Source: Geodermatophilaceae bacterium URHB0062 (GTDB lineage Bacteria; Actinomycetota; Actinomycetes; Mycobacteriales; Geodermatophilaceae). Taken from it: DNA of 64,000 bases. Shown here in pieces: positions 1-8,870 of this stretch. The notes beneath the pieces are model-generated. The model worked only from the letters and a program-made list of their open reading frames with translations, was not told where the DNA came from and did no database searches. A program made the position numbers and the translations under genes. The stretch covers positions 345,331-409,330 of the forward strand of contig KK211086.1 of NCBI GenBank assembly GCA_000620185.1. The letters run 5' to 3'. Positions within the stretch are counted from its first letter, which is position 1, and the number at the start of each line of letters is the position of its first letter.

Positions 1-2660
1 CCGTCCTGCTCCAGATGGCCGCCCTGGACCTCGGCGACGTCGAGGACTTCCCGTTCGTCGATCCGCCCGATCGCCGCGCCGTCGCCGACGGGCTCGCGCT
101 GCTCGAGGAGCTGCACGCGCTCGACGGGCACGGGAAGCTCACCGAGACCGGTCGCGCCCTGGCCGCCCTGCCGCTGGACCCGCGGATGGCCCGCATGGTC
201 GTCGAGGCGGACAAGCGCGGGGTGCTCGACGAGGTGCTCGTCATCGCGGCCGGCCTCACCATCCAGGACCCGCGGGAGCGCCCCACCGAGCACCAGCAGG
301 CGGCCGACCAGTTGCACGCCCGGTTCGCCGACGAGAACTCCGACTTCCTCGCCCTGCTCAACCTCTGGCGCTACCTCGCCGAGCAGCAGGAGGCGCTGTC
401 GGGCAACCAGTTCCGCCGCACGGTCAAGCGCGAGTTCCTGCACTACCTGCGCATCCGCGAGTGGCAGGACCTGCACGGCCAGTTGCGAGGCACCGCCCGC
501 CGCCTCGGCATGCAGGTCGGGGAGCCGGCGACCGAACCCGACGAGCGCGGCATCCACACCGCGCTGCTGGCGGGGCTGCTCAGCCACGTCGGCCTGCAGA
601 TGGAGCCGGTGAAAGGACGCGACGGCAAGCCGGGACGCCCCGGGCGCGAATACCTCGGCACCCGCAACACCCGGTTCGTGATCGCGCCGGGCACCCCGCT
701 GGCGAAGAAGCCGCCGCGCTGGGTGGTGGCGGCCGAGCTGGTCGAGACCAGCCGGCTGTTCGCCCGCACCGTCGCGCGGATCGACCCGGAGACCGTCGAG
801 CGGCTGGCCGAGCACCTGGTCAAGCGGCAGTACTCGGAACCGCGCTGGGACGCCAAGCGCGGCTCCGTCGTCGCCACGGAACGCGTCACCCTCTACGGCC
901 TGCCCCTCGTCGTCGGGCGCCGGGTGCAGTACGGCTCGATCGACCCCGTCGTCTCCCGGGAGCTGTTCATCCGCCACGCCCTGGTGCAGGGCGAGTGGAC
1001 GACGCACCACCGGTTCTGGGCCGACAACCAGCGGGCCCTCGAGCAGGTCGCCGCGCTGGAGGAGCGGGCACGCCGCCGCGACATCACCGTCGACGACGAG
1101 ACCGTCTTCGAGCTCTACGACGCCCGGATCCCCGCCGACGTCGTCTCGACCCGGCACTTCGACCGCTGGTGGAAGTCCGAGCGACGTAACCGCCCGGACC
1201 TGCTGACGTTCACCCCGGAGATGCTCACCAACGCCGCCGCGGCCGGCCAGGTGCGCGTCGAGGACTATCCCGACGAGGTGCACCTGGTGGGTGGGCCGGG
1301 CGGGTCGAGCGGTGGCCTCACCCTGCCGCTCTCCTACGCGTTCGCCCCCGGGTCCGCCGAGGACGGTGTCACCGTCGACGTGCCGCTGGCGGTCCTCGAC
1401 GGGGTGGCGGCGCAGACGTCGGGGGAGTCCCTGGCCTTCACCGTGCCCGGGCTGCGTGAGGAACTGGTGACGGCGCTGCTGCGCACGCTGCCCAAGCAGG
1501 TGCGCCGCGCGCTGGTTCCGATCCCCGATCGGGTGCGCGAGGTGCTGCCGCGGATCGACCCTGGCGAGCCCCTGCTGCCGGCGCTGGAGCGCGAACTGCG
1601 CCGCTCGGCCGCCGTCGTCATCACCCCAGACGCGTGGGCCCCGGCGCAGGTGCCCGACCACCTGCGCGCGACGTTCCGGGTGCTCGACGACCAGCAGCGC
1701 CCGCTGGCCATCGGAAAGGACCTCGCCGCGCTCAAGGCGCAGGTCGCGCCGAAGGCCCGTGCGAGCCTCGCCCGCGCGGCCGCGGAACTGGAGCGCACCG
1801 GGCTGACCACGTGGGACTTCGGCACCCTGCCGCGCACGGTGGAGGTGCAGCGGGGTTCGCACGTGGTGACGGCATTCCCCGCGCTGGTGGACGAGGGGCA
1901 GACCGTCGGCGTGCGGGTCGTGCCCACGGAGGCGGAGGCGCAGCGGCTGACCTGGCGTGGGGCTCGGCGCCTGGTCGTGCTCGTCGCCGGCTCCCCGGCC
2001 AAGCAGGTGGTCAAGGGGCTGTCGCCGCGCAGCCGGCTGGCGCTGCAGTTCAATCCCGACGGGGAGATCGCCGATCTCGTCGCCGACTGCGTGGACGCCG
2101 CCGCGGACGAGCTGATCGCCGCGGCAGGCGGGCCGCCGCGCGACGAGGCGGCCTTCACCGCCCTGGTGGACACCGCGAGGGCCCAGCTGCACCGACTGAC
2201 GGTCGACACCGTGCAGAAGGTGGAGGCGGTCCTGACGCAGGCGCGCGAGGTGGCGGTTGCGATCGGCGCGGCACCGGCACGGCGGGTGCCCGATGCCGCC
2301 ATCGCCGATCTGCGCCGCCAGATGGGCGGGCTCCTGCACCGGGGGTTCGTGGCCGCCACCGGGCGCAGACGGTTGCCCGACGTCGTCCGCTACCTCAGGG
2401 CCATGGCCTACCGGCTGGAGAAACTGCCGGCGAATGCCGCCCGTGACGAGCTGTGGATGCGGCAGGTCGCCGCCGTCACCGCGGAGTACGAGCAGCTGCG
2501 CCGTCAGCTGCCCGAGACGGGAGCGCCGGACGACCCGGTGGCGCGCGTGCGCTGGATGATCGAGGAGCTGCGGGTCGGTCTCTTCGCCCAGGGCATCGGA
2601 ACCCCGCGCCCGGTGTCGGAGCAGCGCGTCTACAAGGCGATCGACCAGCTCATCGCCTAG
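1..2660 (+). CDS. hrpA: ATP-dependent RNA helicase HrpA, C-terminal part (5' end outside window)
   Basis: This is the C-terminal two thirds of a DEAH-box helicase of the HrpA type. The reading frame is open from base 3, so the start and the ATPase motifs lie to the left of the window. The first visible residues (LLQMAALDLGDVEDFPFVDPP) are the winged-helix/ratchet region that follows the second RecA domain. The middle and C-terminal parts match the OB-fold and the long DUF3418 tail that separate HrpA (about 1300 residues) from shorter DEAH helicases. About 885 residues are present and the frame is intact to a TAG stop. HrpA proteins remodel RNA and, in E. coli, rescue collided ribosomes; the role here is by homology. 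A leftward gene ends 25 bp downstream. Confidence 0.93.
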   Translation, partial: VLLQMAALDLGDVEDFPFVDPPDRRAVADGLALLEELHALDGHGKLTETGRALAALPLDPRMARMVVEADKRGVLDEVLVIAAGLTIQDPRERPTEHQQAADQLHARFADENSDFLALLNLWRYLAEQQEALSGNQFRRTVKREFLHYLRIREWQDLHGQLRGTARRLGMQVGEPATEPDERGIHTALLAGLLSHVGLQMEPVKGRDGKPGRPGREYLGTRNTRFVIAPGTPLAKKPPRWVVAAELVETSRLFARTVARIDPETVERLAEHLVKRQYSEPRWDAKRGSVVATERVTLYGLPLVVGRRVQYGSIDPVVSRELFIRHALVQGEWTTHHRFWADNQRALEQVAALEERARRRDITVDDETVFELYDARIPADVVSTRHFDRWWKSERRNRPDLLTFTPEMLTNAAAAGQVRVEDYPDEVHLVGGPGGSSGGLTLPLSYAFAPGSAEDGVTVDVPLAVLDGVAAQTSGESLAFTVPGLREELVTALLRTLPKQVRRALVPIPDRVREVLPRIDPGEPLLPALERELRRSAAVVITPDAWAPAQVPDHLRATFRVLDDQQRPLAIGKDLAALKAQVAPKARASLARAAAELERTGLTTWDFGTLPRTVEVQRGSHVVTAFPALVDEGQTVGVRVVPTEAEAQRLTWRGARRLVVLVAGSPAKQVVKGLSPRSRLALQFNPDGEIADLVADCVDAAADELIAAAGGPPRDEAAFTALVDTARAQLHRLTVDTVQKVEAVLTQAREVAVAIGAAPARRVPDAAIADLRRQMGGLLHRGFVAATGRRRLPDVVRYLRAMAYRLEKLPANAARDELWMRQVAAVTAEYEQLRRQLPETGAPDDPVARVRWMIEELRVGLFAQGIGTPRPVSEQRVYKAIDQLIA

Positions 2661-2685
2661 GATCCGTCGCCGGCCCCGACCAGCC

Positions 2686-3045
2686 TCATTCCTTCAGCAG
2701 TGCGGAGATGCGCTGCCGGGTCACGCCGAAGAGCGCGGCGATCCGGTTGATGCTCACCTGCTCGGCCTGCAGCGCAGATGCCTGCTCCCGGCGCCAGGTG
2801 TGTCCGGCCTTGGCCAGGGTGGAGAGGACCGTGGAGATCCGCTCCACCACCAGGGGGCGTTCCTCGCCGCTGACGATGTCGAGCCACGCCCGACCCGACC
2901 GCCGTTGGTCGCGCAGTGAGAGCGCGCGGGCGCGGGCGCGCTGCAGCTCCTCCACGGACCGGTCGATCGCGGCGACCAGATCATCGAGCGCGCGCCCCGC
3001 GGGGTCGGTCGGCGGGGCGCCGTTGCCGGCGTCCGGCTGCGTCAC
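2686..3045 (-). CDS. Small helix-turn-helix protein
   Basis: A 119-residue protein that I do not recognise as a named family. The GTG start at 3045 is chosen because GGAGGAG lies six bases upstream; an upstream extension in frame has no such site. The N-terminal half (about residues 17-55) is Ala/Arg/Glu-rich and probably helical. The last 25 residues (QVSINRIAALFGVTRQRISA) read as a helix-turn-helix with the usual A-x3-G-V-x-R-x3-S spacing, ending two residues before the stop. It is convergent with hrpA and divergent from the ATPase at 3267. It may be a DNA-binding regulator of that gene, but no operator was identified. Confidence 0.6.
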   Translation of the reverse strand: MTQPDAGNGAPPTDPAGRALDDLVAAIDRSVEELQRARARALSLRDQRRSGRAWLDIVSGEERPLVVERISTVLSTLAKAGHTWRREQASALQAEQVSINRIAALFGVTRQRISALLKE

Positions 3046-3266
3046 GGCTGCTCCTCCGTCGATGGGTTCCACATCGGTTGTGCGCGATCTACTGAATGAG
3101 CGTCGCATGCGATCGCTGTGACATGCAACCCGTGTTACACGCAACGGGGCTTGCCTGCTCGGGTTCGGGTGGTGTTCTGTTGTGCCCAACGGAATGCGCC
3201 TCCCCGCCGCCGCTCACCCCGGGGGTCCGGCCGGCGCTTCACCCGACCGGCAGAACGGAACGTCCC

Positions 3267-3659
3267 ATGTCCACGCTCACGGCCAGCATCGATCTGGTCC
3301 CGACGGCGCCGAGCATCACGGCTGCCCGGCACGTGGTGCTGGAGCTGCTGCGCGTCTGGGGAACCCCGCAGGACCGCGACGACGCGGCGCTGCTCGTCAC
3401 GGAGCTGGTGGCGAACGTGGTCGACCACGTGGGCGGGGAGGCGTCCCTGACCCTGGAACTGACGTCATCAGAGGGATGGCTGCGGATCGCGGTGCGGGAC
3501 GGGTCGTCGGTGCGTCCGGTGGTCCAGGAGCTCTCGCGGGCACGCCCCCGGGGTCGCGGGCTGCGGATGGTCCAGGAGATCGCCGACCGCTGGGGGAGCG
3601 AGGACCACCAGGGCGGCAAGCGCGTCTGGTTCGAGCTCGGGCCGGCGCAGGACCCGTGA
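3267..3659 (+). CDS. Anti-sigma-factor-type ATP-binding protein (HATPase_c_2, RsbW/SpoIIAB-like)
   Basis: A 130-residue single-domain GHKL ATPase. The N-box is visible as LLVTELVANVVDHV (about residues 40-53), followed by the G1-type stretch VRDGSS and a G2-type stretch PRGRGLRMVQEIAD near residues 94-107. This is the layout of RsbW/SpoIIAB-type serine kinases and of the many Streptomyces relatives that bind sigma or anti-anti-sigma factors. The ATG at 3267 gives the normal family length; longer in-frame starts upstream add a non-conserved Pro/Arg-rich stretch. No sigma factor or STAS partner gene is adjacent, so the target is unknown. A small acidic protein gene follows 88 bp downstream. Confidence 0.8.
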   Translation: MSTLTASIDLVPTAPSITAARHVVLELLRVWGTPQDRDDAALLVTELVANVVDHVGGEASLTLELTSSEGWLRIAVRDGSSVRPVVQELSRARPRGRGLRMVQEIADRWGSEDHQGGKRVWFELGPAQDP

Positions 3660-3747
3660 CCCGGCATGACCGGCACGGTGGTTTGCCGGCGCCGCTGACC
3701 GGGGAGGGCTCTCGGGACCGTGTTCCGACAGCGAAGGGAACCGCGAG

Positions 3748-3909
3748 ATGAGCGAGCCGGGCAACGGCACGGAGGCCGCCGGAGCGGGCCTCTCCGACGA
3801 GGAGATGGTGGAGGCCGTCGCCGGACAGACCGACAGCGCGTCGGAGAACGCCGACGTCGCGGGCAAGGACTGGAACGGCGACCCGAGCGAGGCCCCCGCT
3901 CCCGAGTGA
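3748..3909 (+). CDS. Small acidic protein, 53 residues, unknown function
   Basis: ATG at 3748, preceded by GAAGGGAA about ten bases upstream, opens a 53-codon frame ending in TGA. The product is strongly acidic and rich in Glu, Asp, Gly and Ala, with one Trp near the C-terminus and no predicted membrane segment or cysteine. It looks like a soluble, possibly disordered protein. I do not recognise a family. Support is the ribosome-binding site, the codon bias (third positions almost all G/C) and the fit between two clear genes. It could be co-transcribed with the ATPase gene upstream. Confidence 0.5.
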   Translation: MSEPGNGTEAAGAGLSDEEMVEAVAGQTDSASENADVAGKDWNGDPSEAPAPE

Positions 3910-3971
3910 CGCCCGGAGGATTTCCCTCCGGGTGACGCCACCACCGGTTGGGCCCGGTGCCGGTGCGCTGC

Positions 3972-3977
3972 CAGACT
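3972..3977 (+). promoter_or_regulatory. Candidate -10 element for a leaderless P450 transcript
   Basis: CAGACT lies exactly six bases before the ATG at 3984. The same hexamer at the same distance precedes the ppx gene (61908), and the TAnnnT variant precedes at least ten other genes in this window. There is no ribosome-binding site at this start, which fits leaderless translation. No -35 was assigned. Confidence 0.45.
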
Positions 3978-3983
3978 GCGCCG

Positions 3984-5306
3984 ATGGACAGCGCGCCGGC
4001 CCGGGCCCTTCCGTTGCGTCCCGCGCGCACCGTCGTCCGGTGGGGTGTGCGCCACGGTTTGCCGGCCGCCTACCTCCGGCGCAGCGTTCGGGCCGGTGAC
4101 CCCGTCGCGCGGTTCCTGCGCGACCGGGCGGTCCGGGACGACCCCTTTCCCCTCTACGAGGAGCTCCGCGCGCGGGGGCCGCTGGTCCCGAGCAGCCTCG
4201 GCCTGGCGACGACGTCGCACGCGGTGGCCCGCGAGGTCCTGCGCTCGGAGAGCTTCGGCGTGGGCTGGGACCGCTCCGCCGCCCCCGGCTGGGTCCGGTG
4301 GGCGCTGGCCTTCGGTGACGACCTCGACGCGTCGGGCGTCGCGGAACCGCCGTCCATGCTCGTGGTCGACCCGCCCGACCACACCCGCTTCCGCCGGCTG
4401 GTGAACCGGGCGTTCACGCCGCGGGCCACCGCGCAGTTCGAGCCGTCGATCCAGGGGACGGCCGACCGCCTGCTCGACAAGCTGGAGCGGCGGACCGGCG
4501 AGGTGGACCTCGTGGGCACGTACGCCGCCCAATTGCCGGTGCTCGTCATCGCCGAGCTGCTCGGCGTGCCGACCGGCCGGCGCGAGGACTTTCTGCGGTG
4601 GGGCGCCGCGGCGGCAGCCACCCTCGACCCCGGCCTGCCCTTCCGCCGGTACGTCGCCGCGGAGCGCGCCCTGCGGGCCATGCACGCCTTCCTCCGGCAG
4701 CACTTCGCGCGCCTGCGGCGCGAGCCGGGGGAGGACCTCGTCAGCCGGCTGGTCGGACTGCCCGAGGACGAGGCCCTGACCGAGCGCGAGCTGCACGCGA
4801 CCGTGATGCTGCTGCTCGGCGCCGGCTTCGAGACGACGGTGAACCTGCTGGGCAACGCCGTCGTCCTGCTCGACGCCCACCGTGACCAGTGGAAGGCGCT
4901 CGTGGCCGACCCCTCGGGCTGGACGGGCGCGGTCGAGGAGGTCCTCCGGCACGACAGCCCCGTGCAGCTCACCGGGCGGACCGCGACGGCCGCCGTCCCG
5001 GTGGCCGGCCGGGAGGTGCACCCGGGTACCCGCGTGACCGTGCTGCTCGGCGCGGCCAACCGCGACCCCGAGGTCTTCCCCGACCCGGCCCGGTTCGACA
5101 TCACGCGGGCCGACGCCCGCGAGCACCTGGCCTTCTCGGCCGGTATCCACTACTGCGTGGGTGCGGGCCTCGCCCGGCTCGAGGCCGTCATCGGTCTGCG
5201 CAGCCTCGCCGAGCGGTTCCCCGACCTGCGGGTCAGTGGTGCTCCGGTGCGCCGCGACCTGCGGACGCTGCGGGGGTTCGAGCATCTTCCGGTGCGGCTT
5301 CGCTGA
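3984..5306 (+). CDS. Cytochrome P450
   Basis: A 440-residue class I bacterial P450, a soluble haem monooxygenase that would need a ferredoxin and reductase encoded elsewhere. The I-helix oxygen-activation motif is GAGFETT at residues 279-285, the K-helix ExxR is EEVLRHDSP, and the haem loop FSAGIHYCVG places the thiolate Cys at 391. Length and motif spacing are normal. ATG 3984 is preferred over an in-frame start 36 bp upstream because of the -10-like element at the leaderless distance. The last 74 bp overlap the end of the convergent transporter gene. Substrate cannot be read from the sequence. Confidence 0.9.
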   Translation: MDSAPARALPLRPARTVVRWGVRHGLPAAYLRRSVRAGDPVARFLRDRAVRDDPFPLYEELRARGPLVPSSLGLATTSHAVAREVLRSESFGVGWDRSAAPGWVRWALAFGDDLDASGVAEPPSMLVVDPPDHTRFRRLVNRAFTPRATAQFEPSIQGTADRLLDKLERRTGEVDLVGTYAAQLPVLVIAELLGVPTGRREDFLRWGAAAAATLDPGLPFRRYVAAERALRAMHAFLRQHFARLRREPGEDLVSRLVGLPEDEALTERELHATVMLLLGAGFETTVNLLGNAVVLLDAHRDQWKALVADPSGWTGAVEEVLRHDSPVQLTGRTATAAVPVAGREVHPGTRVTVLLGAANRDPEVFPDPARFDITRADAREHLAFSAGIHYCVGAGLARLEAVIGLRSLAERFPDLRVSGAPVRRDLRTLRGFEHLPVRLR

Positions 5307-6510
5307 GCACCGCGTCACGGGCCGCGCCCCAGCCGGCCCAGGTCATCGGCACGAGCGCGAGCAGGAGGACGACGAGCGGCCAGGTCCAGCCGCCGGTGAG
5401 GTCGTGCAGCCCGCCCAGCAGCGGCGGGCCGGCCGCGGCGAGCAGGTAGCCGAGGCACTGCGCCACCCCGCCCAGCCGGGCGGCCGTCATCGGCGTCGCG
5501 CTGCGCAGCACGATGAGGGTCAGCGCCAGGGCGAAGCCGCCGCCCTGGGCCAGACCGAACGCCCCGACCCACACCAGCGTGCCGGTGTCGGGCGCGAAGA
5601 GCAGTCCACCCAGCCCCACGACGTAGAGCGCCGCCACGGCCACGATCAGGGGCCGTTGCGTGCGCATGCGGCCGGCCTGGGCGGGAGCGCCGAGGGCGGC
5701 CGCGGCACCCACCGCGTTTGCGAGCCCCAGCAGCAGCCCGCCCTCGCGCACCGGAACGCCGGCGTCGGCCAGAAGGGTCGGCAGCCACGCGGCGAACGAG
5801 TAGAACTGCACGCTCTGCAGGCCGATGTAGGCGGTCACCTGTATCGCCAGCGGTTGCCGGAGCAGGGCCCACGACCCCGCTCCGGTCGGCGGCGGCCCTG
5901 ATCGCCGGTGCAGATGCCCGGTACCGGCCACCGGTAGCCAGAGCGCCAGGGCAGCGAGGGCCAGCACGAGCCACAGGCCCAGCGCCCCCCGCCACGCCAC
6001 GCCCAGGGCGGCGGCGAGTGGCACGGTGACGGCCGCCGCCGCGGCGGCCCCCAGGTTCAGCGACGCCGAGTAGAGCCCCATCACGGCACCGGGACGCCGG
6101 AACTCCCGCTTCACGTACGCGGGGAGCAGCACGTTGGCCAGCGCGATCGCCGAGCCGGCCAGGAAGCTGCCGGCGTAGAGCAGGGCGACCGGCGACAGCA
6201 GCCGGAGCGCGATGCCGGCGGCCAGCAGCACCAGGGACAGCGCCACGGCCGACTCGAGGCCGATCCGCCGCGCCAGCCGGGGCGCGACCGGCGCGAAGGC
6301 CCCGAAGCACAGCACCGGCACGGCGGTGAGCAGCCCCGCGAGCACGCCGGAGAGGCCGGTGTCCGCCCGGAGGTCGCCCAGCACCGGCGCGACCGAGACG
6401 ACCGCGGGCCGCTGGTTCAGCGCGACCGCCACGATCGCGCCGGTCAGCAGGACCGTCGCCGTCCGTGACCGGGAGGTGCCGGTCGTCCCCCCGTCGTCCA
6501 TCGGAGCCAC
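5233..6510 (-). CDS. MFS transporter, CynX/NimT type
   Basis: A 425-residue integral membrane protein with about 12 hydrophobic segments. It shows the N-terminal signature of the cyanate/nitroimidazole (CynX/NimT) branch of the major facilitator superfamily, LNQRPAVVSVAPVLG, followed by the loop A motif region RLARRIGLES. A short basic and polar tail (from about residue 400) overlaps the P450 gene tail-to-tail by 74 bp. Start may be the first Met or the fourth residue Met (6501). Next to the sulfate operon but in the same direction with a 52-bp gap, so co-transcription with cysQDN from upstream is possible. Substrate unknown. Confidence 0.85.
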   Translation of the reverse strand: MAPMDDGGTTGTSRSRTATVLLTGAIVAVALNQRPAVVSVAPVLGDLRADTGLSGVLAGLLTAVPVLCFGAFAPVAPRLARRIGLESAVALSLVLLAAGIALRLLSPVALLYAGSFLAGSAIALANVLLPAYVKREFRRPGAVMGLYSASLNLGAAAAAAVTVPLAAALGVAWRGALGLWLVLALAALALWLPVAGTGHLHRRSGPPPTGAGSWALLRQPLAIQVTAYIGLQSVQFYSFAAWLPTLLADAGVPVREGGLLLGLANAVGAAAALGAPAQAGRMRTQRPLIVAVAALYVVGLGGLLFAPDTGTLVWVGAFGLAQGGGFALALTLIVLRSATPMTAARLGGVAQCLGYLLAAAGPPLLGGLHDLTGGWTWPLVVLLLALVPMTWAGWGAARDAVLSEAAPEDARTPAASAGRGAPEHH

Positions 6511-6562
6511 TTCACCACACCGGCGCCCTGGGGGCGCCGGCCCCCCCGGGGCGCCGGCCCCC

Positions 6563-7858
6563 TCAGGTGGAGGTGGTCAGCATCCCCGCGCCGACGGTGG
6601 CGTTGGTCGCCTCGTCGATCAGGATGAACCGGCCGGTGACCCGGTTTCGGGAGTAGTCGTCGATGAACAGCGGCTGCGTCGTGCGCAGCTGCACCCGGCC
6701 GATGTCGTTGAGCCCGAGCTCCGTGGCCTCCATGTCGCGGTGCAGCGTGTTCACGTCCAGGCGGTACTGCAGGTCCTTGACCATGGCGCGCACCGTGCGG
6801 GTGCTGTGCTTGATGGCCAGGCGCTGGCGCGGGCGCAGCGGCTCGTCGGCCATCCAGGCGATCATGGCGTCGAGGTCCTGGGTGACCTGCGGAGCATTCT
6901 GCGGCCGGCAGATCAGGTCGCCACGTGAAACATCGAGGTCGTCCTTGAGCCGGACGGTCACCGCCATCGGCGCGAAGGCCTCGTCCACGGGGCCGCGCGG
7001 GCCGTCGATGGCCGCGACCGTGCTGGTCAGCCCGCTCGGCAGCACCTGCACCTCGTCGCCGGGGCGGAGCACGCCGCTGGCCACGGTGCCGGCGTAGCCG
7101 CGGTAGTCGTGGAACGCATCGGACTGCGGTCGGATCACGAACTGGACAGGGAACCGCGAGTCGACGAGGTTCCGGTCGCTGGCCACGTGCACGTGCTCGA
7201 GGTGGTGCAGCAGCGAGGAGCCGTCGTACCAGGGCGAGTTCGCCGACCGGGTGACGACGTTGTCACCGTGCAGCGCGGAGATGGGGATGACCGTGAGGTC
7301 GGGGATGTTCAGCTTCGCGGCGAACGAGGTGAACTCGTCGCGGATGGCCTCGTAGGTCTTCTCCGACCAGTCGACGAGGTCCATCTTATTGACCGCCACG
7401 ACCAGGTGCGGCACCCGCAGCAGTGACGCGAGGAAGGCGTGCCGGCGGCTCTGCTCGAGCATGCCCTTGCGGGCGTCGACCAGCACGATCGCGAGGTCGG
7501 CGGTCGAGGCCCCCGTGACCATGTTCCGCGTGTACTGCACGTGACCTGGGGTGTCGGCCATGATGAAGGTGCGCCGCGGCGTCGCGAAGTAGCGGTAGGC
7601 GACGTCGATGGTGATGCCCTGCTCGCGCTCGGCGCGCAGGCCGTCGGTGAGCAGGGCGAGGTTGACGTAGTCGCCCCCGGCGCTGGCCCGCTCGACCGCC
7701 TCGTACTGGTCCTCGAACACGGCCTTGCTGTCGTAGAGCAACCGGCCGATCAGGGTGCTCTTGCCGTCGTCCACGGATCCGGCGGTGGCGATCCGCAGGA
7801 TGTCCTTGCGCGCGAAGGCGAGGTCCGCCGTGTCGGCGGGCAGGGTCGAGGCGGTCAT
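6563..7858 (-). CDS. cysN: Sulfate adenylyltransferase subunit 1 (GTPase)
   Basis: 431 residues. With CysD it forms ATP sulfurylase, making adenosine 5'-phosphosulfate from sulfate and ATP, driven by GTP hydrolysis. The EF-Tu-like GTPase motifs are all present: P-loop GSVDDGKS at residues 27-34, DTPGH, and NKMD. At this length there is no C-terminal APS kinase (CysC) domain, unlike the CysNC fusion of mycobacteria. The ATG shares one base with the cysD stop (TGATG), so translation is probably coupled. It is the last gene of the cysQ-29 codon ORF-cysD-cysN run; the CynX-type transporter follows. Confidence 0.95.
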   Translation of the reverse strand: MTASTLPADTADLAFARKDILRIATAGSVDDGKSTLIGRLLYDSKAVFEDQYEAVERASAGGDYVNLALLTDGLRAEREQGITIDVAYRYFATPRRTFIMADTPGHVQYTRNMVTGASTADLAIVLVDARKGMLEQSRRHAFLASLLRVPHLVVAVNKMDLVDWSEKTYEAIRDEFTSFAAKLNIPDLTVIPISALHGDNVVTRSANSPWYDGSSLLHHLEHVHVASDRNLVDSRFPVQFVIRPQSDAFHDYRGYAGTVASGVLRPGDEVQVLPSGLTSTVAAIDGPRGPVDEAFAPMAVTVRLKDDLDVSRGDLICRPQNAPQVTQDLDAMIAWMADEPLRPRQRLAIKHSTRTVRAMVKDLQYRLDVNTLHRDMEATELGLNDIGRVQLRTTQPLFIDDYSRNRVTGRFILIDEATNATVGAGMLTTST

Positions 7859-8784
7859 CAGAAGTACCCCTCCTTCTTCCGGTCCTCCATGGCCGCGTCG
7901 CTGACCTTGTCGTCACCGCGGGTCGCGCCACGCTCGGTCATGCGCGTCACCGAGATCTCGGCGATGACGTCCTCGACCGTGGTGGCGGTCGAGGGCACCG
8001 CGGCGGTCAGGTTGGCGTCGCCCACGGTGCGGTACCGGACCATCTCCCGGCGGATCTGCTCGCCCTCGCGGGGAGTGATGAACTCGTTCACCGCATAGAG
8101 CATGCCCTGGCGCTCGACGACGTCGCGCTCGGCGGCGAGGTAGAGCTGCGGGATGGCGATCTGCTCGCGGGCGATGTACTGCCAGATGTCGAGCTCGGTC
8201 CAGTTCGACAGGGGGAAGACGCGGATCGACTCACCGAGGTGGATGCGCCCGTTGTAGAGGTCCCAGAGCTCGGGGCGCTGGTTCTTGGGGTCCCACTGGC
8301 CGAACTCGTCGCGGAAGGAGAACACCCGCTCCTTCGCCCGCGCCTTGTCCTCGTCGCGGCGGGCGCCACCGAAGAGTGCGGTGAACCCGTGCTTCTCCAC
8401 CGCGTCGAGCAGCACCGGCGTCTGGATGCGGTTGCGGGAGCCGTTGGGCTCCTCCTTGACCGTGCCCTGCGCGATCGCCTCGGGCACCGACGCGACGATG
8501 AGGTGCACGCCCAGCTCGGTCACGCGCCGGTCCCGGAACTGCAGGACGTCGGGGAAGTTGAGGCCGGTGTCGACGTGCATGACCGGGAAGGGGATGCGAG
8601 CGGGGGCGAACGCCTTGCGCGCCAGCTCCAGCATCACGATCGAGTCCTTGCCGCCGGAGAACAGCAGCACGGGTCGCTCGAGCTCCGCGACGACCTCGCG
8701 GATCACGTGGATGGACTCGGCCTCGAGCGTCTCCAGCTGGCTCAGCCGGTAGTCCGGCGTAGGCCGGTGGTCGGGAGTGGTCAC
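7858..8784 (-). CDS. cysD: Sulfate adenylyltransferase subunit 2
   Basis: 308 residues, the catalytic adenylyltransferase subunit of ATP sulfurylase. The PP-loop is FSGGKDS around residues 42-48. Length and the tail ending in KKEGYF are those of CysD; that aromatic tail is typical. The GTG start at 8784 has GGAG seven to ten bases upstream and overlaps the stop of a 29-codon reading frame by four bases (GTGA). It sits between that small frame and cysN. No PAPS/APS reductase or sulfite reductase gene is in the window, so the rest of assimilation is encoded elsewhere. Confidence 0.95.
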   Translation of the reverse strand: MTTPDHRPTPDYRLSQLETLEAESIHVIREVVAELERPVLLFSGGKDSIVMLELARKAFAPARIPFPVMHVDTGLNFPDVLQFRDRRVTELGVHLIVASVPEAIAQGTVKEEPNGSRNRIQTPVLLDAVEKHGFTALFGGARRDEDKARAKERVFSFRDEFGQWDPKNQRPELWDLYNGRIHLGESIRVFPLSNWTELDIWQYIAREQIAIPQLYLAAERDVVERQGMLYAVNEFITPREGEQIRREMVRYRTVGDANLTAAVPSTATTVEDVIAEISVTRMTERGATRGDDKVSDAAMEDRKKEGYF

Positions 8785-8870
8785 GCGAACAGCTCCGTGG
8801 GTCGGGGGCGGCGGACGGCGCCGGTTCGGGCGGCGGGTGACTTCCAGGTGTACAGGAGAAAACGGCTCAT
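8781..8870 (-). CDS. 29-residue ORF overlapping cysQ and cysD by 4 bp at each end
   Basis: The frame starts at ATG 8870, whose ATGA overlaps the cysQ stop, and ends in TGA 8781-8783, which overlaps the cysD GTG start (GTGA). It encodes MSRFLLYTWKSPAARTGAVR plus nine more residues: a short hydrophobic/aromatic start, then a basic Arg/Pro-rich stretch. No Shine-Dalgarno site precedes it, so it would depend on termination-reinitiation from cysQ. The two exact 4-bp overlaps argue that it is translated and couples cysQ to cysD. It could be a real microprotein or only a coupling device. I know of no described family. Confidence 0.5.
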   Translation of the reverse strand: MSRFLLYTWKSPAARTGAVRRPRPTELFA

